DNA from: Nocardia anaemiae NBRC 100462
GTDB taxonomy: Bacteria; Actinomycetota; Actinomycetes; Mycobacteriales; Mycobacteriaceae
Direction: 5' to 3'
Length of the DNA: 64,000 bases
Assembly (NCBI RefSeq): GCF_001612725.1
Contig: NZ_BDAZ01000047.1
Span: forward strand, 1-64,000
In this document: in pieces, positions 28,501 to 37,300 of the stretch
How the letters are laid out: every line of letters starts with the position of its first letter
Numbering within the stretch: the stretch's first letter is position 1
Translations under genes and position numbers: made by a program
Notes under the pieces: model-generated
The model's database searches: none
The model's input: only the letters and a program-made list of their open reading frames with translations
Told to the model about the DNA's origin: nothing

Positions 28501-31500
28501 ATGACTGCGAGCGAGGAGAGGCTGCGGCACTACCTCAGGAAAGTCACTTTGGACTTGCAGGAGTCTCGTCGCCGTCTCGCCGAAGTCGAAGAACGATCGC
28601 ATGAGCCGATCGCCGTTATCGCCATCGGGTGCCGGTATCCGGGCGGGGTGCAGACACCGGATGACATGTGGGAATTGGTCTCGTCCGGGGTCGACGCGGT
28701 CGGTCCGTACCCGAGCGATCGCGGTTGGGAGTCGATGCACGAGGTCATCTCGACCAAGTCGAGCGATCTCGAGCAGGGTTACGCGCAGTCGGGCGGGTTC
28801 ATCGCCGATATCGCCGGATTCGATTCGAACTTCTTCGGCATCTCCCCCAGGGAGGCGCTGTTGATGGATCCGCAGCAGCGCATGCTGCTCGAGGTCACCT
28901 GGGAGGCGTTCGAACGCGCGGGCATCCGCGCGAGCGATATCCGCGGCTCGCGGACCGGTGTCTTCATGGGCGCCACCGGCCTGGACTACCTGGCCTCGAT
29001 CGTGCAGACCGACAACGACATCCTGACCGGCCCGGACAACGAGCACGAGGCCGCCGACGATCTCGGCCACATCCACGGCGACGACCAGGCGGCGATCCGG
29101 TACATCCCCGACGACAGCGACGCGACGCACATGATGACCGGCAGCATGTCGAGCGTGCTATCCGGTCGGCTGGCCTACGCGTTCGGTATGGAAGGCCCCG
29201 CGATCACCGTCGATACGGCGTGCTCCTCCTCACTGGTGGCGATTCACCAAGCCTGCCAGTCGCTTCGGAGCGGGGAATCGAATCTCGCCGTCGCGGGCGG
29301 GACCCTGGTGATGTCCACGCCGATGCTGCTTGGCATGACCCGGCTCGCCGCGGCGCCCGACGGCCGATGTAAGGCATTCGCCGAAGCCGCGGACGGCACC
29401 GGCTGGGGTGAGGGTATCGGGATCGTGCTGCTCGAGCGCTTGTCCGATGCCAGGCGCAACGGCCATCCGATCGCCGCCGTGATTCGCGGCAGCGCGATCA
29501 ACCAGGATGGCGCATCGAACGGTATGGCAGCACCCAATGGTGTTGCCCAACAACAGGTTATCCGTGCCGCGCTGGCCAACGCACAGCTGTCGCCCGCCGC
29601 CGTCGACGTCGTCGAGGCGCACGGCACCGGCACGGCCCTCGGTGATCCGATCGAAGCGGGGGCGCTGTTGGCCGCCTACGGTCCGGCCCGCGAACCGAAC
29701 CGGCCACTGTTCCTCGGTTCCATCAAGTCGAATATCGGCCACGCCGGTCCCGCCGCGGGTATCGCGGGGCTGATCAAGCTGGTGATGGCGATCCGCCACG
29801 GCGTCCTGCCGCCCACCCTGCACGCGCAAGAGCCGTCGTCGCAGATCGACTGGTCCTCGGGCGCGCTGCGGCTGCTGACCGAACCTATTGCGTGGCAGGA
29901 GGATCGGCCGCGCATCGGTGCGGTGTCGTCTTTCGGTGTGAGCGGCACGAACGCCCACGTCATCGTCTCCTCGCCGCCGCCGGCGGAAATGCCGGAGCCG
30001 ACGCGCGGCACGGTCGGTGTCGTCCCGTGGGTGGTGTCGGCCAGGACCGCGACCGCACTCGAGACGCAGGCGGTCCGGCTGCAGGACTGGCTGTCGGCGA
30101 CGAAGGCCGACCCGGTCGACACCGGATACTCGCTGGCGTCGCGGACATCGTTCAAGAACCGCGCGGTAATCATCGGCAGCGCGACGCAGGATCTGTCCGC
30201 TGGGCTCGACGCGATCCGGACCAGGGCACCGGATCCGCGGGTGGCGCTGGGCGTTTCCCGGAATCGAGGTCCGGCCGTATTCATCTACCCCGGGCACGGG
30301 GGCCAGTGGGTCGGCATGGGGCGTGAATTGCTGGCGAGCTCTGAGGTGTTCGCCCGGTCGATGGCTTTATGCGAAGCGGCACTGCAACCGTGGACGGGCT
30401 GGTCGGTACGCGCCGTACTGCGCGAGGAGCCGGGTGCTCCGGCGCTGGAAACGGTCGATGTCGTCCAGCCCGCGCTGTTCGCGATCATGGTATCGCTGAC
30501 CGAGCTGTGGAAGTCGTTCGGCGTGGTGCCCGCGGCGGTCGTGGGACATTCACAGGGCGAAGTCGCGGCCGCATATGTCGCCGGGGCGTTATCGCTCGAG
30601 GATGCCGCGAAGATCGTGGCGATCCGCAGCAGGTTGCTTGCCACGTTGACCAACGGCACGATGATGGCGGTTGTCGGCCTGACCGGTGCCGAACTCGAGG
30701 AACGGATCGGCCGCTTCGGCGACGACATCGCGGTCGCCGTCGTGAATTCGCCTGAGGCCGTGACGCTTTCGGGGGTGCCGTCGGCATTGGCCGAACTTGC
30801 CGAGGAACTCACCGAACTCGGGGCCCGGGTTCGCTACGTGCGTGGTGCCACGGGTGCCGGGCATTCCGCCGCTGTGGACAAGTTCCGCGACGAGGTGCTC
30901 GCGCAGTTCGCCGGGATGGTCCCGCGCTCGGCCGAAGTGCCGTTCTATTCGACGGTCGTCGGCGACGAACTGGACACCTCGGCGCTCGACGCGCAGTACT
31001 GGTTCCGCAATATGCGCAGCACCGTTCGTTTCGATTCGGCGATGCGTTCGGCGATCCGGGCCGGGTGGCGCACATTCGTCGAACCGGGTCCGCACCCGGT
31101 ACTGCTGCCCGCCGTCGATCAGGTTGCCAGCGACATGTCGGTCCAGGTGCTGACCGGCGGAACGCTGCAGCGCGGACAGGACGGCCTGGCACGGTTCTAC
31201 ACCTCGGCCGCCGAGCTGTATGTGGAAGGCGTCGCCGTCGACTGGCGCGCCGCGTTCGCATCCGGTGGCGCGCACTACCGCCCCGATCTGCCTACCTACC
31301 CTTTCCAGCGCCAGCGGTATTGGTTGCCCGACGAATTCGGTACCGAGCGGCGGCGCACCGAGCCGACCGAGAGCACGTTCTGGAAACTCGTCGAGCGCGG
31401 CGACACGAACGAGCTGGCGGCGCTGCTCGGCGGCGCGGACTCCGACGCGCTCGCGACGGTGCTGCCGCAACTGGCATCCTGGTGGCAGCGCGCGAATCGC

Positions 31501-33045
31501 GGCTCGAGAGCCGAAAAGTGTTGCTACCGAATCACCTTCGAGCGACTCACCCGGCGTCCACTCGTACCGAAGCGGGGCACATGGTACGTGGCCGTGCCAG
31601 CTGGCATGGACAACGAGCGGGTGTCCGCTGTCGTCGCGGCAGTGCGTGACCACCTTGGTGACGTCCGTCCGATCGAGCTGCCCGTCGACGCATCGGGAAC
31701 GGATATCGCCGCGAGCCTGCGTGATTCGCTGACGGCCGAACGGCCCGCGGGAATGCTGTCGCTGCTGGGAGATGTACCCGCGACGGTGCGGCTGCTGCGG
31801 GGGCTCGACGAGGTCGGGTTCGATCGACCGCTCTGGTGTGTGACCACCGCAGCCGTCGCCGTCGGCCCGGACGATGCGGCGACCGATCCGCGGCAAGCTC
31901 GGCTGTGGGGTATCGGCCGGGTCGCGGCGATCGAATTCGCCGAGCGCTGGGGCGGATCGGTCGACCTGCCGGAGTTGCTCGATGCCGAGGTACTGGCGTC
32001 GCTGTGCACCATCATCAGTCACGGTGACGACGACCAAGTCGCGGTGCGGTCCGACGGTGTGTTCGCCCGGCGGGTGCAGCGCATCCGGACCTCCGGTGGC
32101 GAACCGCCGCGCCCCTGGCGTCCGACCGGAACCGTACTGGTGTCCGGCGCGTCCGGCGAACTCGCCGACCACGTCGCGCGCTGGCTGACCGATGCGGGCG
32201 CACAGCGTGTCGTGCCCGCGTCCGGAGCCGACCTGCGCCGGGTGATCGAAGACCTCGGTGCCGAGCTCACCGCCGTTGTCCACATCGGTCATCCCGATTC
32301 GGTTGCGCCACTGGATGATATCGAGCCCGGGGATACGTCCGCGATCGCGGACCTGGACGAACTTCTCACCGATCGCGACCTCGACGCCTTCGTACTGCTC
32401 GGGCCCGCCGCGGGTGCGTGGGGCGAATCGGGTGGCGCCGGTGCCGCGGTCACCAGCGCGTTCGCGGCGGCGGTAGCGCAACGGCGTCGGTCGCGCGGGC
32501 TCGCCGCGACGGCGATCGGCTGGGACGCGTGGCCCGGCAACGAGATCGCCACCAAACCGATGGATCCCGACACCGCGGTCACCGCCATCCGGCACGCCGT
32601 GGAATCCGGTGCGGCCGAGGCATTGGTCGCCGAGATCGACTGGGAGCAGCCCGAATCCGTATTCGCCCGTACCCGGGCCGGTGCGATCTTCGCGGACCTG
32701 GCCGAATTCCGCCGTTTGCGCTCGCACCGCGAACAGAGCGTGCCGGACCACAGCTCGATGCTCTCGGAACTGTCCGAGCTGTCGAGGGACGAGCAGGAAC
32801 GGCTGCTCGTCGAGCTGATCCGCAACGAGATCGCGACGGTGCTGCGCTACGAATCCGTCGACGAGATCGAGGCGACGACACCGTTCCTCGAGCTCGGTAT
32901 GGACTCGATCTCGGGGCTGCAGATTCGCAAGCGGATCGTCGCGGCGACGGGGTTGGAGATGCCGATCCGCATGATCCTGGAGCACCCGACGCCGGTAGAG
33001 CTGGCCGGACACCTCGCGGCGCAGATCGCCGAGCCGAGCACCTGA
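28501..33045 (+). CDS. PKS-7: terminal-type polyketide synthase module, KS-AT(non-malonyl)-KR(inactive)-ACP
   Basis: 1514 aa from ATG 28501, preceded by GAAAGGA; a TTG at 28459 extends the frame but lacks a site. N-docking HYLRKVTLDLQ...RRRL matches the PKS-6 tail. KS Cys241 in TACSSS lies ~35-50 residues later than in the other modules, owing to an acidic insertion before it (about 165-215). AT Ser684 sits in GHSQG, and the specificity position reads GAGH (ending at His788) where malonyl ATs have HAFH and methylmalonyl ATs YASH. No DH. The KR-like region has VSGASGEL at ~1214 for TGGTGxLG, Pro at the catalytic Ser position (~1302) and no Tyr in SGGAGAAVTSAF, so it should not reduce. ACP Ser1469 in GMDSI. 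The protein stops ~45 residues later with no docking tail or thioesterase, suggesting the end of the line. Confidence 0.93.
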   Translation: MTASEERLRHYLRKVTLDLQESRRRLAEVEERSHEPIAVIAIGCRYPGGVQTPDDMWELVSSGVDAVGPYPSDRGWESMHEVISTKSSDLEQGYAQSGGFIADIAGFDSNFFGISPREALLMDPQQRMLLEVTWEAFERAGIRASDIRGSRTGVFMGATGLDYLASIVQTDNDILTGPDNEHEAADDLGHIHGDDQAAIRYIPDDSDATHMMTGSMSSVLSGRLAYAFGMEGPAITVDTACSSSLVAIHQACQSLRSGESNLAVAGGTLVMSTPMLLGMTRLAAAPDGRCKAFAEAADGTGWGEGIGIVLLERLSDARRNGHPIAAVIRGSAINQDGASNGMAAPNGVAQQQVIRAALANAQLSPAAVDVVEAHGTGTALGDPIEAGALLAAYGPAREPNRPLFLGSIKSNIGHAGPAAGIAGLIKLVMAIRHGVLPPTLHAQEPSSQIDWSSGALRLLTEPIAWQEDRPRIGAVSSFGVSGTNAHVIVSSPPPAEMPEPTRGTVGVVPWVVSARTATALETQAVRLQDWLSATKADPVDTGYSLASRTSFKNRAVIIGSATQDLSAGLDAIRTRAPDPRVALGVSRNRGPAVFIYPGHGGQWVGMGRELLASSEVFARSMALCEAALQPWTGWSVRAVLREEPGAPALETVDVVQPALFAIMVSLTELWKSFGVVPAAVVGHSQGEVAAAYVAGALSLEDAAKIVAIRSRLLATLTNGTMMAVVGLTGAELEERIGRFGDDIAVAVVNSPEAVTLSGVPSALAELAEELTELGARVRYVRGATGAGHSAAVDKFRDEVLAQFAGMVPRSAEVPFYSTVVGDELDTSALDAQYWFRNMRSTVRFDSAMRSAIRAGWRTFVEPGPHPVLLPAVDQVASDMSVQVLTGGTLQRGQDGLARFYTSAAELYVEGVAVDWRAAFASGGAHYRPDLPTYPFQRQRYWLPDEFGTERRRTEPTESTFWKLVERGDTNELAALLGGADSDALATVLPQLASWWQRANRGSRAEKCCYRITFERLTRRPLVPKRGTWYVAVPAGMDNERVSAVVAAVRDHLGDVRPIELPVDASGTDIAASLRDSLTAERPAGMLSLLGDVPATVRLLRGLDEVGFDRPLWCVTTAAVAVGPDDAATDPRQARLWGIGRVAAIEFAERWGGSVDLPELLDAEVLASLCTIISHGDDDQVAVRSDGVFARRVQRIRTSGGEPPRPWRPTGTVLVSGASGELADHVARWLTDAGAQRVVPASGADLRRVIEDLGAELTAVVHIGHPDSVAPLDDIEPGDTSAIADLDELLTDRDLDAFVLLGPAAGAWGESGGAGAAVTSAFAAAVAQRRRSRGLAATAIGWDAWPGNEIATKPMDPDTAVTAIRHAVESGAAEALVAEIDWEQPESVFARTRAGAIFADLAEFRRLRSHREQSVPDHSSMLSELSELSRDEQERLLVELIRNEIATVLRYESVDEIEATTPFLELGMDSISGLQIRKRIVAATGLEMPIRMILEHPTPVELAGHLAAQIAEPST

Positions 33046-33082
33046 CGTGGATTACCTTGTCCGCCAACCGAATGGAGTGTGA

Positions 33083-34309
33083 GTGAAGGATCTGTACGAG
33101 ATCGGTGAGGTTCCCCCGGCCGGGCAAGTGCCGAAGTATATGTACGCGTCGGTGATTCGGCGGGAACGGTACGGCGAGCCCGAGCAGGCCTTCGCCACCG
33201 AGGTTGTCGAGACACCCGCTGTCGGTCCCGGGCAGGTGCTGATCTGGGTGATGGCCGCGGGCATCAACTACAACAACGTTTGGGCCTCGCTCGGCTATCC
33301 GGTCGACGTCATCTCGATGCGGCAGAAGCTCGGACACACCGAGGACTACCACGTCGGCGGATCCGAGGGCTCGGGCATCGTCTGGGCGGTCGGCGCCGGC
33401 GTCACGAATGTCGCGGTGGGTGACCACGTCGTGTTGGCGGGCGGGCAATGGGACGAACTCGCCGAGGACGTGCGCACCGGCACCGATCATCCGGTGTCGA
33501 AGAGCATGCGCGCGTGGGGATATGAGACGAACCACGGGTCGTTCGCCCAGTTCTGCCTGGTCTCGGACTTCCAGTGTCATCCCAAACCGAAACGGCTCAG
33601 CTGGGCGGAAGCCGCGTGCTTCATGGTCACCGGGCCGACTGCCTACCGGCAGCTGTTCGGATGGCCGGGCAATGCCGTGCGCCCCGGCGACGTCGTCTTG
33701 ATCTGGGGTGGCGCGGGCGGACTCGGCTCGATGGCGATCCAGATGTCTCGGATCGTCGGCGCCATCCCGATCGCGGTCGCATCGTCGGACGAACGCGCGA
33801 AGTTCTGCCTCGAGCTCGGTGCGGCAGGCGTCATCGACCGGACGGAATACGACCACTGGGGCCGACTCCCGGATACCACCGATACCGCCGCGATGGACCA
33901 CTTCCTGCGTGGCGCAAGAAAATTCGGCAAGGCGATCTGGGACATCCTCGGGACAAAACAGCTGCCGAGCGTCGTGCTCGAACACAGCGGACAGGACACG
34001 CTGCCGACCTCGATGTATGTGTGCGACAACGGCGGCATGGTGGTGATCTGCGGCGGATCGACCGGATACAACGGAGACGTGGACCTGCGCCACCTGTGGA
34101 TGCGGTCCAAACGCCTCCAGGGATCGCATGGCGCGAACTTTCGCGAGTACCGCGAGGTCATCAAGTTGATCGACGCCGGGCTGCTGCAGCCGTGTCTGTC
34201 GGCGTGCGGCGATATCGAGGATGTCGGGCGCTTCCACCAGCTGCTGCACGAGAACGCCCATCCCAGCGGGAATATGGCCGTCCGCATCAACGCCACCGAA
34301 TCCGACTGA
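33083..34309 (+). CDS. ccr: Crotonyl-CoA carboxylase/reductase (2-alkylmalonyl-CoA supply)
   Basis: 408 aa, GTG start with GGAG six bases before it. Member of the zinc-less MDR reductases that reduce 2-enoyl-CoA with NADPH and carboxylate the enolate, giving ethylmalonyl- or longer alkylmalonyl-CoA. Visible: NYNNVWASLG (62-71), WGYET (145-149, with the conserved Glu of the CO2 pocket), nucleotide-binding GGAGGLG (209-215), RKFGKAIWDILG (279-290) and QGSHGAN (346-352) with the catalytic-site His349. In CCRs I know from memory, the residue after this His is usually bulky (GSHFAN); Gly350 here may widen the acyl pocket. It lies 37 bases after PKS-7, whose AT is the only extender-unit AT in the window with a non-malonyl motif. 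This CCR very likely makes that extender. Confidence 0.93.
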   Translation: MKDLYEIGEVPPAGQVPKYMYASVIRRERYGEPEQAFATEVVETPAVGPGQVLIWVMAAGINYNNVWASLGYPVDVISMRQKLGHTEDYHVGGSEGSGIVWAVGAGVTNVAVGDHVVLAGGQWDELAEDVRTGTDHPVSKSMRAWGYETNHGSFAQFCLVSDFQCHPKPKRLSWAEAACFMVTGPTAYRQLFGWPGNAVRPGDVVLIWGGAGGLGSMAIQMSRIVGAIPIAVASSDERAKFCLELGAAGVIDRTEYDHWGRLPDTTDTAAMDHFLRGARKFGKAIWDILGTKQLPSVVLEHSGQDTLPTSMYVCDNGGMVVICGGSTGYNGDVDLRHLWMRSKRLQGSHGANFREYREVIKLIDAGLLQPCLSACGDIEDVGRFHQLLHENAHPSGNMAVRINATESD

Positions 34310-34381
34310 ACGAAGTTGTCTGAGGCAGCGGTCCGGCAAGCGCTCGACCTCGGTTAGAGAGTGGAACGGAGGTCGAACTCG

Positions 34382-37300
34382 ATGGTCGAGTCCCGCACCG
34401 GCATTGCCGTCGTCGGTATTGCCTGTCGGTTCCCCGGCGCATACGGCCCGGACGAGTTGTGGTCGGTATTGCGCGACGGCCGCGAGACGATCGGCGAGGT
34501 CCCCGCGGACCGGCCCGCCGGCCTGCCCCGCGGCGGCTTCGTCGACGGCGCGGACCAGTTCGATCACGCGTTCTTCGGCATCTCGCCGAAGGAAGCGGCC
34601 GCGATCGACCCGCAGCAGCGCCTGGCGCTCGAATTGGGTTGGGAGGCACTGGAAGACGCCCGGATCGCGCCGGACACCGCACCCGCACGCACCGCCGTCT
34701 TCATCGGCGTGATGGGCGGCGACTACGCCGACCTCGTCGCTCGGCGTGGACCCGAGGCCGTCACCCGGCATACGTTCGCCGGGCTGGGTCGTTCGATCAT
34801 CGCGAACCGGATATCTCGGACCCTCGGTTTCAGCGCGCCCAGTCTCGCCGTCGACACCGGGCAGTCTTCGTCGCTCACCGCCGTGCATCTGGCCTGTGAA
34901 AGCCTGGGCAGCGGTGAATCGCAGCTCGCACTCGCGGGCGGCGTCAACCTCATACTCTCGCCGTTCGGCAACGCGATGGCGGCCGAATTCGGCGCACTGT
35001 CGCCCGATGGCCGCTGCTACGCCTTCGACGCCCGCGCCAACGGTCACGTGCGTGGCGAGGGCGGCGCGATCGTCGTCCTCGAGCGCCTGGCCGACGCACT
35101 CGCCAACGGCAGGCGGATCTACGCGGTCGTCGAGGGCAGTGCGATCAACACCGGCAGCGGAGAACACGGGCTGACCGCACCGAGCAGCGACGCCCAAGCC
35201 GATGTCATCCGCCGGGCGCTCACGCGGTCCGCACTCGATCCCGCCGACATCGACTACGTCGAACTGCACGGGACCGGCACACCCGTCGGCGATCCGATCG
35301 AGGCCGCGGCCCTCGGCGCCGCGTATGGCAAGCACCGCGCCGATGCCTTGCGGGTGGGGTCGGTCAAAACCAATATCGGCCATCTCGAGGGTGCCGCAGG
35401 GATCGCGGGCCTGGTGAAAGCCGCGCTGTGTCTCGATCGTGGCACGCTCGCACCGAGTCTCAACTACGCTACGCCGAACCCACGGATTCCATTGGCGGAG
35501 TGCGGCATCCGCGTTGTCGATGCGGCCGAACCGTGGCTGCGCGGCCCGCGCATGCGCCGCGCGGGTGTGTCGTCGTTCGGCATGGGTGGTTCGAATGTCC
35601 ACCTGATCCTGGCAGAGGCACCACCCTCGGCAGTCCAGTCGAGCGGCGAAACCTCCGGTGGCACAATGCCGTTCCTGCTGTCCGCGGTCGGAACCGCAGG
35701 TTTGAGCGGACAAGCGCGCCGCCTACAGGCATGGCTGGAAGCGAACCCCGCGGTGGGTCTCGCCGATATCGGATACTCCCTGGTGACCACGCGGGCCGCG
35801 CTACCCGAGCGGGCTGCCGTACTCGGCGCGGATCGCGACGCCCTGCTGAGTGGACTGGATGCGGTGGCCGCCGGTTCGCCCGGTCCGATCTACGGACGGG
35901 TTGTGACGGGTCCGACCGTTTTCGTTTTCCCTGGCCAGGGTGGCCAATGGGTCGGGATGGGACTCGAATTATGGGATGCGGTCGGCGAATTCGGTGCCGC
36001 CATGAACGAATGCGCAGCAGCGCTGGCGGCCGTGGAAGGTGTGGACTGGTCGTTGCGCGCGGCACTCGGTGACGAGGCGCTGCTGGCCCGTGTCGACGTG
36101 GTGCAGCCCGCGCTGTGGGCGGTCATGGTGTCGCTGGCCGCCACCTGGGGTGCGTTCGGGGTCACGCCGGATATCGTGGTCGGGCATTCGCAGGGTGAGA
36201 TCGCCGCGGCAACGGTTGCCGGTGGACTGACCGTCGCCGACGCGGCGCGCGTGATCGTGCTCCGCTCCCGAGCCATCGCGCGGCAGTTGGCGGGCCGGGG
36301 TGCGATGGCCGCGATCGCGCTGGGCGAGAATGAGATTCGGCGACGACTGCCGGATGGCGTCGTTGTCGCGGCGGTGAATGCGCCGGGATCGGTTGTCGTA
36401 TCGGGTGAGCCGGAACGGGTCCGGACTCTCGTCGACGAGTGCGAGCGCGATGGCATCTGGGCCCGCCGCATCCCGGTGGACTACGCGTCACATTCACCAC
36501 AGGTGGCGGGGCTGCGCGAGCGGATACACACCGACCTCGCGGACATCGCGCCGCAGTCCGGTCGGGTGGCGATGGTATCGACGATCACCGGCGCGCCGAT
36601 CGACACCGCGATGCTGGACGGCGACTACTGGTACCGCGGCCTGCGCGAGCCTGTCCGCTTCGCGGAAGCCGTTGCCGCCGTGCTGAATTCGGGTGCCGGA
36701 ACACTTGTCGAGGTGTCTCCGAATCCGGGACTCGTCATGGCTATGCGGCAGATCGCCGCGGATACGCCCGCGGCGATCCTCGACACGCTGCGACGCGGAG
36801 ACGGCGGCACCGACCGGCTGACCGCCGCCCTCGCCGCCGCCCATACCAACGGGCTGCCGGTGGATTGGCAGACTTGGTGGGGTCCACATCGCGCGCACCG
36901 CACCGACCTCCCGACCTATGCATTCCAGCGCCACCGCCACTGGCTCGACACGACCGCTGACACGGTCTGCACCGACCCCGCAACTCCCGTGCCGGACACA
37001 CCGATCCGGGAGCGCACCGAGCGCGATCCCGACGTCGGTGCCATTGTCGTCGAACAGACTGCCGCCGTCCTCGGCTACCCGTCGGGCGGCGAGGTCGATG
37101 ACCGCCGCTCGTTCAAGGATCTCGGGCTCGACTCGGCGGGCGCGATCGAACTCCACAGCCGACTTGTCCGGGCAACTGGGGTCGCGCTCCCGGCCACCTT
37201 GGTCTACGACTACCCGACGCCAGCCGCGGTCATCGGATTCGTGCGGGACCGCATCACCGGCGTCGTGCCGCGCCCGCCCGACACACCGGCCGCCACCCGC

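Noticed and set aside
30589..35713. Very long antisense open frames (807 and 1044 codons) opposite PKS-7, the CCR and the start of PKS-8
   Set aside because: They are shadows of GC-rich wobble positions. Their Arg/Pro/His-rich translations lack any domain, while the + strand carries unmistakable PKS and CCR motifs.
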